Shown: piece by piece, positions 8,852 to 17,505 of the stretch
Numbering within the stretch: position 1 is the stretch's first letter
Layout of the letters: each line of letters begins with the position of its first letter
Assembly: GCF_001449115.1 (NCBI RefSeq)
Contig: NZ_LAIJ01000009.1
Span: forward strand, 2,052,114 to 2,116,113
DNA from: Occallatibacter gabretensis
Lineage (GTDB): Bacteria; Acidobacteriota; Terriglobia; Terriglobales; Acidobacteriaceae
Direction: 5' to 3'
Length of the DNA stretch: 64,000 bases
Notes under the pieces: model-generated
Told to the model about the DNA's origin: nothing
The model's database searches: none
Seen by the model: the letters and a program-made list of their open reading frames with translations, nothing else
Made by a program: the position numbers and the translations under genes

Positions 8852-9475
8852 ATGAGCAGCGCCGGCCTGACAATGGGACCAGCATTTCTGCCAACATGGG
8901 CAGGAACGACCGGGAGCGCCGTGGGCGACGAGACGAACGAACAGGGCTCGAAAGAGATTTTGAGCGAACAGGCGCTTGCCGCCATGGTGGGGCAGTATGC
9001 CTCCACGCTTTACCGTGTTGCGTACTCCGTGCTGCGGAATGCCGAGGATGCCGAGGATGCGGTGCAGGAGGCGTTTCTGCGGGTGCTGCGTCACCGGGAC
9101 ACGCTGAGCGAGGTGCGTGATCATCGCGTGTGGCTGATCCGGATTGTATGGAACATTGTGCTGGACAAGAAGCGCCGGGTCAAGACGCGCCCTGAGACGG
9201 ATGATGTGGCAGAGCTGGAGCGGGTGCTGCCTGCGAGCGGGCTGACCGCGGAGGAGCGCGCGGCTGCGGCGCAGCATCACGGTCATGTGCTTGCACTGGT
9301 GGAGACTCTGCCGGGCAAGGAGCGCGAGGTGCTGGTTTTGTCAGCATTTGAAGAGCTTTCGAGTGTGGAGATTGCGACGGTTCTGGGGATTACGGAGTCG
9401 AGCGTGCGGTCGCGGCTATTTCGAGCGCGAAACCTGATGGCGGAGCTGCTGGAGCGGCCAAGGAGTGGACGATGA
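8852..9475 (+). CDS. ECF-type RNA polymerase sigma factor
   Basis: A sigma-70 family ECF factor. Region 2 is visible in MVGQYASTLYRVAYSVLR followed by AEDAVQEAFLRVLRH, and region 4 near the C-terminus in EVLVLSAFEELSSVEIATVL followed by ITESSVRSRLFRARNLM. Such factors direct RNA polymerase to a small regulon, often under control of a membrane anti-sigma factor. The stop codon overlaps the ATG of the next gene by four bases (ATGA), so the pair is translationally coupled. The start is uncertain: ATG 8852 is used, alternatives are TTG 8837 and ATG 8873, and none has a clear ribosome-binding site. Confidence 0.88.
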   Translation: MSSAGLTMGPAFLPTWAGTTGSAVGDETNEQGSKEILSEQALAAMVGQYASTLYRVAYSVLRNAEDAEDAVQEAFLRVLRHRDTLSEVRDHRVWLIRIVWNIVLDKKRRVKTRPETDDVAELERVLPASGLTAEERAAAAQHHGHVLALVETLPGKEREVLVLSAFEELSSVEIATVLGITESSVRSRLFRARNLMAELLERPRSGR

Positions 9476-9933
9476 ATAATTTGGATCGGAAAAAGCTGCA
9501 GGCTGGTTTTCAAGGTGAGGCAGATGCAACGTTACGGCTGATTGCGAGCCTTCCTGCGCCGGAGAAGCTGGTGGAGCGGGTGCGGGATGGGTTGCGTACG
9601 GGGGCTTCGCCCAGGGGCGCACGAGTGCTGGAATGGCCGGTAGCTGCGCGGCAAGGTTTCGATTGGCTGCGTGGAGCGGCGGCTGCGGCAATTGTCGGTG
9701 TGGTGGTGGGCGGTGCGTGGTGGATTTCCGCGAGCGCGCCTGCATCGGGTGGAAGCGCGGTTGCGACGCCGGTGCATGTGCGGCCAGCGGGCGGGTTCTC
9801 AAATGCGGGCGCGATGCGTACACCGGATACGCTAAACGGGCCAGTGCTGAAAAAACAAGGATCTAAGGACCCAGGGACAAGAGACAAGGGACAAGGGATA
9901 AACGCTCCGCAGGAGCTGAAGTCCCCTCGCTGA
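9472..9933 (+). CDS. single-pass membrane protein, candidate anti-sigma factor
   Basis: A 153-residue protein coupled by ATGA overlap to the ECF sigma gene. Residues 1-65 are a charged cytoplasmic region and residues 68-88 form one membrane helix (GAAAAAIVGVVVGGAWWI). The rest is a low-complexity outside segment. Position and topology suggest an anti-sigma or sigma-partner role, but no zinc-binding HxxxCxxC motif is present. The last 28 or so codons (LKKQGSKDPGTRDKGQG onward) are encoded by an AGGGACAA-type intergenic repeat, so the original stop seems to have been lost and the frame extended through repeat DNA. Confidence 0.65.
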   Translation: MNNLDRKKLQAGFQGEADATLRLIASLPAPEKLVERVRDGLRTGASPRGARVLEWPVAARQGFDWLRGAAAAAIVGVVVGGAWWISASAPASGGSAVATPVHVRPAGGFSNAGAMRTPDTLNGPVLKKQGSKDPGTRDKGQGINAPQELKSPR

Positions 9934-9945
9934 TCGGGTCAGCGG

Positions 9946-9971
9946 CGTACGGGCTTTAAAAAGCCCGTACG
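9946..9971. terminator. strong hairpin between convergent genes
   Basis: Perfect 11-base arms CGTACGGGCTT and AAGCCCGTACG surround a TAAA loop, between the plus-strand sigma/anti-sigma pair and the minus-strand membrane protein. No long T-tract follows on either strand, so it is either a bidirectional terminator or another REP-like element. Confidence 0.55.
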
Positions 9972-9985
9972 GTTCCAATTGTTGG

Positions 9986-10330
9986 CTATGCTTCTTTCAG
10001 GATGGCGCGGATAAGCATTCCCAGAAGCGCAAGAATGATAGCGCCGATGAAGGCCGGCAGCAGTCCCGTGACATGGAAACCGCGCACGATGCTGGATGCG
10101 GCGAGGATCATCAGGGCGTTGATGACGAGCAGGAACAGGCCCAGGGTGAGGATGCTGATGGGAAAGGTAATGATCTTCAGCACGAGCCCGAGGGTGGCGT
10201 TGAGTAACCCAATGACGAGCGCGGCTATGAGCGCAGCGGTTAAATTGCGGACTTCAAAGCCGGGAACCAGCTCCGCGGTGACGATAAGGGCTATGGCGCT
10301 CAGCAGCCAGTGAATCAGTAGTCTCAACAT
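9986..10330 (-). CDS. phage holin family (superfamily IV) membrane protein
   Basis: A 114-residue, very hydrophobic protein with four predicted membrane helices, including the typical GLLNATLGLVLKIITFPISI and TLGLFLLVINALMILAAS stretches of the mycobacterial-type holin family IV. Despite the name, most members are ordinary membrane proteins of unknown role and no lysis genes are nearby. ATG 10330 is chosen. An in-frame GTG at 10339 overlaps the spacing zone of the AAGGAG ribosome-binding site at 10341-10346. Confidence 0.85.
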   Translation of the reverse strand: MLRLLIHWLLSAIALIVTAELVPGFEVRNLTAALIAALVIGLLNATLGLVLKIITFPISILTLGLFLLVINALMILAASSIVRGFHVTGLLPAFIGAIILALLGMLIRAILKEA

Positions 10331-10419
10331 TACATGCACTCTCCTTGCGAAGCTATGTTAACCGAATCTCAGCGGATGGCAAGCGTCTATTCTGAGAGCA
10401 GCCTTTGGTGAATGCCTGG

Positions 10420-11259
10420 ATGCCGATGAGACGATTTACCGCTGCTTTCGCTGGATTTGTTTTGACCACCTGTTTACTTGCTGCGCAGGCGAGCGCGCCG
10501 TTGCCGGATGTGCACCAGTTGATGCGCGAGGTGGTCGAGCATCAGAAGCAGCTGGACAAGGTGCGCGAGAGCTATACCTATACTTCGCTGCAGACCACGC
10601 AGGACCTGGACGCCAATGGCAAGGTCACCAAGACCGAATCGACGGAGAATGAAGATTTCTTTGTGAATGGTCATGCCATTGAACGCGCGGTGAAGAAGGA
10701 CGGCCAGCCGCTGAGCCCAGGCGAAGAGAAAAAAGAGACCGAACGCATCACCAAGCTGGTAGAGAAGGCGGAGAAGACACCGGCCGATCAATCGCTTGAA
10801 GGGCAGACGGTAAGCATCAGTCATCTGCTGGAGGTTATGGATGTGAGCGCGCCGCGTCGCGAGAGCTATCGTGGCCGTCCGACGATTGTCTTTGATTTTG
10901 TGGGCCGCAAGGATGCGAAGACGCACGGGATGGTGGAGGATGCTTCGAAGAAGCTGAAGGGGTCGATCTGGATTGACGAGGCTGACCGGCAGGTGGCGCA
11001 TCTGGAGGTTGTGTTCGCGGATAACTTTCATGTAGCGGGCGGGCTGCTGGCGAATATCCAGAAGGGAACGACCTTTCACTTTGATCAAGCGCCGGTGGCG
11101 GACGGTCTTTGGCTGCCCACGGGCGGCGAGGCGATGGTGCAGGCCCGCGTGCTGCTGCTCAAAAACATGCGGCAGCACTTTATGGAGAAGGTGTACGGCT
11201 ATCAACGTTTCAAAGTAGAGACAGAGCAGGCGAAGGATGCGAAGGTGAAGAAAGACTAG
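10420..11259 (+). CDS. secreted outer-membrane lipoprotein-sorting-like protein
   Basis: A signal peptide (MRRFTAAFAGFVLTTCLLAA with cleavage after AQA) leads to a soluble domain of about 250 residues. That domain has an early helical region (LMREVVEHQKQLDKVRESYTY) followed by strand-rich sequence, with phrases such as RPTIVFDFVGR, LKGSIWIDEADRQVAHLEVV and LWLPTGGEAMV. This resembles the LolA/LolB-like fold found in many acidobacterial secreted proteins, suggesting lipid or lipoprotein handling in the periplasm; that is inference. The start may be ATG 10420 or 10426. The gene is followed by AGGGACAA-type repeats at 11257-11292. Confidence 0.72.
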   Translation: MPMRRFTAAFAGFVLTTCLLAAQASAPLPDVHQLMREVVEHQKQLDKVRESYTYTSLQTTQDLDANGKVTKTESTENEDFFVNGHAIERAVKKDGQPLSPGEEKKETERITKLVEKAEKTPADQSLEGQTVSISHLLEVMDVSAPRRESYRGRPTIVFDFVGRKDAKTHGMVEDASKKLKGSIWIDEADRQVAHLEVVFADNFHVAGGLLANIQKGTTFHFDQAPVADGLWLPTGGEAMVQARVLLLKNMRQHFMEKVYGYQRFKVETEQAKDAKVKKD

Positions 11260-11385
11260 GGATTAAGGGAACAAGGGACTGAGGGACAAGGTCTATATAT
11301 AAAAGGCAAGAATTATAGGCGGCTATAGATATACAAAGGACGCTCTTTGCGCCGTTCAAGATCACCACTGTATTTGCCTGCTGTA

Positions 11386-12918
11386 CTACGGATTCGTCGT
11401 GTTGCCGCAGGCGGCAAACATGGAGTTGAGTTCGGCGTCGGAGGGGTCGCGTCGTGCCGCGCGGCGCAGCGGGGTGATGGCCTGGGAACAGTCATGCGCG
11501 GCGAAGGCAGCGCGGGCCCAGTTGCGGTCTATACCGGGGAGAGACGGATTCCACTGGGCGGCGAGAGCAAATTGCTTTGCGGCTGTATCAAATTTTCCTG
11601 CCATGGCGGCGTGGACGCCGAGATTGTTATAGCTGCCGGCGATGAGAGGCGTGAGGTGCTGCAAAAATTCTTGAAATGCAGCGGTGTCCTGCGCTGAGGC
11701 GATGCGAGTTGTCGCGAGTTGATCAATGTCCACTTCGAGGCCTGTGATGCGCTGCTCCTGCTGTTTCCTGCTGCGGTCGAGTAACGATTGGGAGATGGAG
11801 AGCTCGCGCGCGGCTTCGTCCTGATTGCCTTTGGCAGACAGGATGCGTCCGAGCTGATAGTGGGCACGCTGAATCTCCCAGAAGTTGTGCTCGGGATTGA
11901 CGGTGAGCTCGATGGCGCGACGGAGGAGTGGCTCGGCATCCTGCGGACGGTTGAGATGAAAGTAGAGCGAACCAAGGTGCAGGAAGTTTGAGGAATTGCC
12001 GGGAGCGAGCTCGGTGGCGCGCAGAAAATCAAATTCAGCCTCTTTGTTGTCACCGCGCCGCTGAGCGATGAGACCGAGTTGCTGATAAGAGAGGGCGTCG
12101 TCTGGGTTGAGAGCCAGTTCTTTGCGGAATTCATTTTCCGCGAGGGCGACGTTGGCGTTCGTTTCGTCCATGTAAGCGGCGCCCAACGAGTAATGTGCGG
12201 TGGGTAAGGACGAGGCCAGCTCGAGAGCGCGCTGGAATTCGGGGACCGCGTCGTCCGGATACCTGCATAGACCGTAGGCTCGGCCGATGTCCATGTGATG
12301 GCGTGCGGAGTCTCCGTAGGTATTCAGAGCAGCGGCGAAGATGGGCTTTGCCTGAGTGTTGCCGCGAATGGAGAGCATGGCGACGGCGAGAGCGTACATG
12401 TTGTCATAGCTGGGATCAGAGTAGGCTGCAGCCAGGTAGGCATCGAGTGAAGCCTGATGATATCCCAGAGCATGGAGAGCCTGGGCGATGATTTTCTGCA
12501 CACGCGAGCGCTGAATTCGGGTGAGCGGTGCAGCACCGGGAGCGAGCACCGGTGTGAGAACCGCAAGCGTCTTACGCGGATCGTTACTGTCCATTGCGGC
12601 GCGAGCGTAATCGTAGATGAGCGAAAAATCCGCGGGCGCAAGGGTAAGCGCTTCGTTGTAGACTGGCGCGGCATGAGTGTAGTCGCCAATGTTGGCGTAG
12701 CCAGTGGCGACGCTTTCAAGCGCGGCGAGCAAAAAAGCAGTATGCTCCGCATCGGCCTGGGCGAGATCGCCCTGATCCTGCATGCGGTAGGCCAGTTCGT
12801 AGTGATGTTGCATACGACTGGTTGCATCTGTCGGGCCCGGCGGTGAATACGGCTGTTGCCCATAACAGCTTAAGAGCGTGACGCCAAGCAGGATGGGCAG
12901 CAGAGAACGAACCCACAC
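11386..12918 (-). CDS. TPR-repeat lipoprotein, paralog A
   Basis: A 510-residue protein starting with a lipoprotein signal (LLPILLGVTLLSC, lipobox LLSC). About ten tetratricopeptide-like repeats follow, for example AHYSLGAAYMDETN, ALSYQQLGLIAQRRGDNKEA and NFLHLGSLYFHLNRPQDAE. TPR lipoproteins act as periplasmic or outer-membrane scaffolds; the partner is unknown. It is arranged head-to-tail with paralog B 100 bp upstream. The C-terminal 68-residue block is almost identical in both, although the rest has diverged. The predicted start is GTG 12918, with a weak ribosome-binding site. Confidence 0.85.
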   Translation of the reverse strand: MWVRSLLPILLGVTLLSCYGQQPYSPPGPTDATSRMQHHYELAYRMQDQGDLAQADAEHTAFLLAALESVATGYANIGDYTHAAPVYNEALTLAPADFSLIYDYARAAMDSNDPRKTLAVLTPVLAPGAAPLTRIQRSRVQKIIAQALHALGYHQASLDAYLAAAYSDPSYDNMYALAVAMLSIRGNTQAKPIFAAALNTYGDSARHHMDIGRAYGLCRYPDDAVPEFQRALELASSLPTAHYSLGAAYMDETNANVALAENEFRKELALNPDDALSYQQLGLIAQRRGDNKEAEFDFLRATELAPGNSSNFLHLGSLYFHLNRPQDAEPLLRRAIELTVNPEHNFWEIQRAHYQLGRILSAKGNQDEAARELSISQSLLDRSRKQQEQRITGLEVDIDQLATTRIASAQDTAAFQEFLQHLTPLIAGSYNNLGVHAAMAGKFDTAAKQFALAAQWNPSLPGIDRNWARAAFAAHDCSQAITPLRRAARRDPSDAELNSMFAACGNTTNP

Positions 12919-13017
12919 AGCAATCTTCTTGCGCGTTTAGTTTCAGCTTGCGAACGACGCGGGCAAATAAAGACGGGAAAGTCTCTCGCGTGGGAATCGA
13001 GACTGTCAATCAATATT

Positions 13018-14544
13018 TCAATGGGCTGCATTGCAGGTGGCGAGCATGGAGCTGAGTTCCATGTCAGAGGGGGCTTGTTGTGCCGCGCGGCGCAGCGGCG
13101 TGATTGCCTGGGAACAGTCATGCGCGGCGAAGGCGGCGCGGGCCCAGTTGCGGTCTATGCCGGGGAGAGACGGATTCCACTGAGAGGCGAGTGCGAATTG
13201 CTTTGCGGCTGTGTCGAATTTTCCAGCCATGGCGGCGTGGACACCGAGGTTGTTGTAACTGCCGGCGATGAGCGGCGTGAGGTGCTCACGAAACTGCTGA
13301 AAGGCGGCGATGTCCTGCGCTGAGGCGATGCGGGTTTTCGCAAGCGGATCGGCAGTTACTTCAAGGCCTGAGATTCGCTGGTCCTGCTGGCTCTTGCGTT
13401 CGAGCATGGATTGCGAGATGGTGAATTCGCGCTCAGCTCCGGCCTGGTCGCCGCGTGTGGCGAGGATGCGTCCGAGAATGTAGTGTGCGCGCTGAATCTC
13501 CCAGTTATTGCGTGCTGGGTTCACTGTGAGCTCGATGGCGCGGCGGAAGGCAGCTTCGGCGTCCTGGGGGCGTTTGAGGTGATCGTAATAGAGCGACGCG
13601 AGGATCATGTAGTTGGATACGTTGTTGGGGGCAAGCTCGATGGCATGGCGGAAATCTAGCTCGGCTTCATGGTCGTCGTTGCGCGCAAGCGCGATGCGAC
13701 CGAGTTGCTGGTAGGAGAGAGAATCGTTGGGATTGAGGGCGAGCTCCTTGCGAAACTCTTTTTCGGCGAGTTCAGGAGGAGAGTTTCCGCTCATGTAGGC
13801 CGCGCCGAGCGAGTAATGCGCGCCGGGGAAAGAAGGATCGAATGCGAGAGCCCGCTTAAACTCCTCCACTGCATCGTCTGCATAATTGGTTTGGCCATAA
13901 ATGCGGCCTATATCCATGCGATGACGGGCTGAGTCGCCGTAGTTTCGCAGCAGTACAGCAAACAGGGGCTTTGCCGCATCGTCACCGCGAATGGCGACCG
14001 TGGCTGCGGCGAGTGAATACAGGTTTTCGTAGCTGGGCTCAGCATAAGCGACGGCCAGGAAGCCGTTGAGCGCGGGCTGAAAGTGGCCTTCTCCATAGAG
14101 CGCCTCAGCAATACTCTTCTGCGCCTGAATGATCTGGACACGAGTAAGCGAAGAAGCGCCTGGCGCGAGGAGGGGCTGGATAAGCGCGAGGGCTTTGCCG
14201 GAATCTTTCGCGTCGATCGCGGCGCGGGCGTAGTTGTAGCGGATGGTGAAATCGTTGGGCGCCAGGGTAAGCGCATCCTCATAGACGGGGGCTGCGTGGG
14301 CGTAGTCTCCGGTGTTTGCGTAGCCGGTGGCGACGCCTTCAAGAGCCTCAATGAGAAAAGCGGTATGTTCCGCGTCAGCGTGCGCGAAATCACCCTGCTC
14401 CTGCAGCCGATAGGCCGCTTCGTAGTGGAACTGCATGGGGCTGACGGTGTTTCGCTGGGCGGGGGGCGGGGAAGGCTTCTGCGCGTAACAGCTTGCGAGC
14501 ACGACGCCGAGCAGGACGGAAGGAATTGTGCGGAGCCTGATCAA
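13018..14544 (-). CDS. TPR-repeat lipoprotein, paralog B
   Basis: A second TPR lipoprotein of about 508 residues with the lipobox LASC in IPSVLLGVVLASC, followed by the same repeat series as paralog A in the same order. The frame extends to 14652, but that first codon lies in a TTGACA sequence that looks like a -35 box. TTG 14544, just before the hydrophobic signal and preceded by AGGG, is therefore the preferred start. The start is still uncertain. The two genes form a tandem duplication and are probably transcribed together, B before A. Confidence 0.83.
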   Translation of the reverse strand: MIRLRTIPSVLLGVVLASCYAQKPSPPPAQRNTVSPMQFHYEAAYRLQEQGDFAHADAEHTAFLIEALEGVATGYANTGDYAHAAPVYEDALTLAPNDFTIRYNYARAAIDAKDSGKALALIQPLLAPGASSLTRVQIIQAQKSIAEALYGEGHFQPALNGFLAVAYAEPSYENLYSLAAATVAIRGDDAAKPLFAVLLRNYGDSARHRMDIGRIYGQTNYADDAVEEFKRALAFDPSFPGAHYSLGAAYMSGNSPPELAEKEFRKELALNPNDSLSYQQLGRIALARNDDHEAELDFRHAIELAPNNVSNYMILASLYYDHLKRPQDAEAAFRRAIELTVNPARNNWEIQRAHYILGRILATRGDQAGAEREFTISQSMLERKSQQDQRISGLEVTADPLAKTRIASAQDIAAFQQFREHLTPLIAGSYNNLGVHAAMAGKFDTAAKQFALASQWNPSLPGIDRNWARAAFAAHDCSQAITPLRRAAQQAPSDMELSSMLATCNAAH

Positions 14545-14715
14545 TGTTGCCCTGTGCTTGCCGGTCAAAGCGTGTGGGGAACGCGGTTGGAACGAAAAAT
14601 AGGAAGATCGCTGTGCTTTTGCATGTTTCGCGTTCGGATGCCGAGTTGTCAACCGCTATTCGTTTGAGGGCGCTGCAATAGACCGGTTGCAGGATTGCTG
14701 AGTAGACTCGCTGGT

Positions 14716-15006
14716 ATGTTCGTGCGCAGGCTGGCGGTAGAGCGGGTGGATGCGACTGGGATGCGAGAGGCTTGCCCGGTAAAGTGGATCGACAACTTTG
14801 CGATGCGGAACTTTACGAACGACGCGATCTTTGACGATACGCTTCCGGTGGGCGATGGATTGCTGGAGGCAGGATTCCGCATTCCGCTGGACAATCTGAC
14901 TGTGGCGATGGAGGAGTGGTTTCGGCGCAAGGGATATTTGAAGGCCGGGGAACGGCTGGAGGTTCGGGAATTAGAGCGTGCGGTGGTTGGCCAGGGCGGG
15001 GACTGA
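14716..15006 (+). CDS. hypothetical protein, 96 aa
   Basis: An unrecognised small soluble protein. The sequence (CPVKWIDNFAMRNFTNDAIF, LEAGFRIPLDNLTVAMEEWF, RKGYLKAGERLEVRELER) has a natural residue mix with amphipathic helices and no signal peptide. The opposite-strand frame over the same bases is rich in Ser, Pro and Arg and looks like a shadow. It lies divergent from TPR paralog B and convergent with the secreted protein that follows. The ATG at 14716 has no clear ribosome-binding site. Confidence 0.5.
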   Translation: MFVRRLAVERVDATGMREACPVKWIDNFAMRNFTNDAIFDDTLPVGDGLLEAGFRIPLDNLTVAMEEWFRRKGYLKAGERLEVRELERAVVGQGGD

Positions 15007-15034
15007 GGGAATTTGAGCCGCCTTGGATGCCGAT

Positions 15035-15586
15035 TCACGGGGTTGAAGATGGGGTAGCGGATTGGGGCCGGGTCAGGCTCTGAAAGTCCTGCACGAGCCG
15101 GGCGATGGCGTCGTCGAGATTGCGGTCGTGGGTCTTCTGCAATAGAGCAACGTCCACTTCCTCAGAAAATGCCCAGAGAACATAATGACTGGGTCGGTCG
15201 TAGATTTTTACTGAGACGGTGGGCAGTGGATCTGCTGCGCCTTTTTGCTTGTTGGCGTTAGCGGGACCGAGCGGCGCCTGTACCTGGAACTCGAGGACAA
15301 GATCGGCTTCTGAGGGGTTGGAGACAATGTCGTACTGGCTCATGCCGCGAAAGGCGGAATAGAACTGATCGTAGCCGTGAGAGGTACTTCCGCTGAAGGG
15401 ACTGGGGAAGAGACCGGCATCGGCTCCACCATTTGCGATGAAGAGTTTTCGTGCGGAGAGGATTGTAGTTGGGACGGGAGCATGCGGCCCGGCAGGGGTT
15501 TGTGCATGATCGAATGTTGCAGTGAGGCAGGCTACGATGAGCGCGATTTTAAGTGCACTGTGAGAACCAAGACGAAAGGCTTGCAT
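15035..15586 (-). CDS. secreted protein of unknown function, 183 aa
   Basis: ATG 15586 is chosen because GAGG lies just upstream; the frame itself extends to 15715. Residues 1-28 form a signal peptide (LKIALIVACLTATFDHAQT). The mature part has ARKLFIANGGADAG, QFYSAFRGMSQYDIVSNPSE, DLVLEFQVQAPL and VSVKIYDRPSHYVLWAFSEE, a pattern seen in acidobacterial secreted proteins with alternating strands and helices. I cannot name a function. It is divergent from the RlpA-like gene, with a dyad in the shared upstream region. Confidence 0.62.
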   Translation of the reverse strand: MQAFRLGSHSALKIALIVACLTATFDHAQTPAGPHAPVPTTILSARKLFIANGGADAGLFPSPFSGSTSHGYDQFYSAFRGMSQYDIVSNPSEADLVLEFQVQAPLGPANANKQKGAADPLPTVSVKIYDRPSHYVLWAFSEEVDVALLQKTHDRNLDDAIARLVQDFQSLTRPQSATPSSTP

Positions 15587-15733
15587 GGGCGATCCTCTTT
15601 CGTTGATGAGGACGCTGGGCGGAGGGGGAAGGTTTCGCGGGCCGAGTGTCGGAGATTGTTTTTTGTGAGCTCGTTTCAGGCGATGAAAAAGGGAAAATAG
15701 AAGCGGCTGAGGCAAAAAAATCGCTCAAAAAGT

Positions 15734-15763
15734 AACTATATAACTCAAGTTATCTGAATAGTT
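15734..15763. promoter_or_regulatory. nested dyad in a divergent promoter region
   Basis: ATAACT-CA-AGTTAT (15740-15753) is nested inside outer arms AACTAT and ATAGTT. It lies about 90 bp before the RlpA-like gene and about 150 bp before the divergent secreted-protein gene. It is shaped like an operator, but no regulator is known. Confidence 0.4.
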
Positions 15764-15854
15764 TGCCGATATGGGATTGGCATTTTGGCCGGAAACGGAC
15801 AGTCTGGGGTTGCCAAGGGGTGTCTTTACACCCAGATTTCGATAAAATGGGGGG

Positions 15855-16412
15855 ATGGAAATTCGACGTGGTTCAGGAACCCCCAATCTGATGACTCCGC
15901 TCCGAATTTGGCTTCTGTCAGGTGTGACGGCGATTGCGTTCACTGCTGTGGCGGTGAACGTGTGGCTGGTTCCGGTGCATGCGAAGATCGCCCTGCCGAA
16001 TCCTGGTGCGACTTTGGCAGCTACCGCGCCAACGCTGCAACATGCGGCACCCGTGAAGCCAAAGTTGACGCTTGCTGAGCAGCGCAAGGCTTTATTGCGC
16101 GGAATTGCAAGCTGGTATGGCGATGCCTTTGACGGCCAGACGATGGCGAATGGAGAGACCTTCGACGAGACCAAGATGACAGCCTGCCATCCGACACTGC
16201 CTTTCGGTTCGGTGGTGAAGGTGAAGAACCTGCGGAATGGCCGCAGCGTGATTGTGCGGATTACGGACCGCGGCGCGCTGGCTGCCGGAAGGATTCTGGA
16301 TCTTTCTCATGCCGCGGCGGAGAAGCTGGCAATGAGCAACGCCGGACTCGCTCCGGTGGTGCTGGAAGTGCTTTCACGGGGCGACGGAGAACGGAGAGCG
16401 CCAAGTTATTGA
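15855..16412 (+). CDS. RlpA-like septal ring lytic transglycosylase family protein
   Basis: A 185-residue protein with an N-terminal membrane anchor or signal (residues 14-36, LRIWLLSGVTAIAFTAVAV). A double-psi beta-barrel RlpA domain spans about residues 82-173. Family marks are GIASWYGDAFDGQTMANGE, KMTACHPTLPFGSVVKV, VRITDRG and ILDLSHAAAEKLAM. RlpA proteins bind or cleave peptidoglycan lacking stem peptides, often at division sites. There is no SPOR domain, which is common in this short form. A strong intrinsic terminator follows directly. The symbol is withheld because short RlpA-like proteins are functionally diverse. Confidence 0.9.
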   Translation: MEIRRGSGTPNLMTPLRIWLLSGVTAIAFTAVAVNVWLVPVHAKIALPNPGATLAATAPTLQHAAPVKPKLTLAEQRKALLRGIASWYGDAFDGQTMANGETFDETKMTACHPTLPFGSVVKVKNLRNGRSVIVRITDRGALAAGRILDLSHAAAEKLAMSNAGLAPVVLEVLSRGDGERRAPSY

Positions 16413-16439
16413 ATCCCAGAAAAATTCTGTGACAGAACG

Positions 16440-16472
16440 GCCATCGCACAGCGCGATGGCTGTTTTGTTTTT
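16440..16472 (+). terminator. intrinsic terminator after the RlpA-like gene
   Basis: Arms GCCATCGC and GCGATGGC surround a five-base loop and are followed by TGTTTTGTTTTT on the plus strand, 28 bases after the stop codon. Confidence 0.8.
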
Positions 16473-16620
16473 GCGCTGATGGCTACGATTCTCCCGATTT
16501 CTTTCGATGAATTGCACGGGCATTTACAAAGCGGAGTACAAAAATATACATAATTCGTGCGATATAAAGTCCATAATCCATAAAAGGCCCATAATAGCTT
16601 TGCATCAGGAGACGTCCTCC

Positions 16621-17454
16621 ATGTCGCTCAACGCGGATCTGCCGCAACAACATGGTGTGTCCGACGCCGCATCGGTCAGCGCGGAACCAGTTGAATTACA
16701 GAAGCTGGAAAGCCTCGACGACGCGGCGGCGATCCAAGCCGCTTATTACAGACAGACAGCCGAGCGATATGATGCGATGCATAACTCCGAGGAGGGGCAT
16801 GAGCATAACATATCGCTTGCGTTTATCGATGCCATCAGCAGCCTGTATCAGTTGGAAACGTTTCTGGATGTGGGAGCAGGCACTGGTAGAGGAGTGGAGT
16901 TTCTTACCTCCTGCGGGAAGAGCGTGAAAGGTATTGAGCCCGTGGCGGAGCTGATTGCAGCTGGTGAGCGGCGCGGTGTGCCCATGGGTTCGATTCTTCA
17001 GGGGAGCGGAGCGAGCCTGCCTTTTGCAGATGTATCGGTGGACGCTGTGCTGGAGTGCGGAGTTCTGCACCATGTGCCGGAGCCGGAAAAGGTGATTGCA
17101 GAGATGATGCGGGTTGCGCGGAAGGCGGTATTTCTCTCCGATTGCAACCGTTTTGGACAGGGGAGGCCACTGGCACGGCTGGTCAAGCTGGCGCTCTACA
17201 AGGCGAATCTCTGGAATGCGGCGCGGTACGTTCAGACCAAAGGGAAGATGTACAGCATCTCGGAAGGCGATGGGCTGTATTACTCCTACAGCGTGTACGA
17301 TTCATACGCGCAACTGGCGGGCTGGGCGGACAAGATCTGGCTGATGCCGGCCCATGAAAGCGGAGCCAAGCAGGCCGGAAATTGGCTGCACCCGCTGCTG
17401 ACTTCATCGCATGTGCTTTTGTGCGCGGTGAAAAGCGACGCGCAAAAAGCGTGA
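16621..17454 (+). CDS. class I SAM-dependent methyltransferase
   Basis: A 277-residue methyltransferase of the Methyltransf_11 type. The SAM-binding glycine motif is FLDVGAGTGRGVEFL near residue 80. The acidic ribose-binding residue follows in VKGIEPVAEL, and the later motif is DAVLECGVLHHVPEPEKVI. The substrate is unknown. ATG 16621 is selected because AGGAG lies 9 bases upstream. The frame opens further upstream, but that part is AT-rich leader sequence with a likely promoter (16540-16600). It is convergent with the M1-like gene. Confidence 0.85.
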   Translation: MSLNADLPQQHGVSDAASVSAEPVELQKLESLDDAAAIQAAYYRQTAERYDAMHNSEEGHEHNISLAFIDAISSLYQLETFLDVGAGTGRGVEFLTSCGKSVKGIEPVAELIAAGERRGVPMGSILQGSGASLPFADVSVDAVLECGVLHHVPEPEKVIAEMMRVARKAVFLSDCNRFGQGRPLARLVKLALYKANLWNAARYVQTKGKMYSISEGDGLYYSYSVYDSYAQLAGWADKIWLMPAHESGAKQAGNWLHPLLTSSHVLLCAVKSDAQKA

Positions 17455-17505
17455 TCAACTGAGGTAGCCACGGTGCTCGCGTGCGTGCGGCCGGGTGATT
17501 TCGAG

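Noticed and set aside
9986-10330. Prophage suggested by the phage-holin-family protein and the S24 repressor
   Set aside because: No integrase, structural or lysis genes lie nearby, and this holin family is common on ordinary chromosomes.
14649-15038. Minus-strand open frame of 129 codons opposite the 96-residue hypothetical gene
   Set aside because: Its Ser/Pro/Arg-rich composition is typical of a shadow frame in GC-rich DNA.
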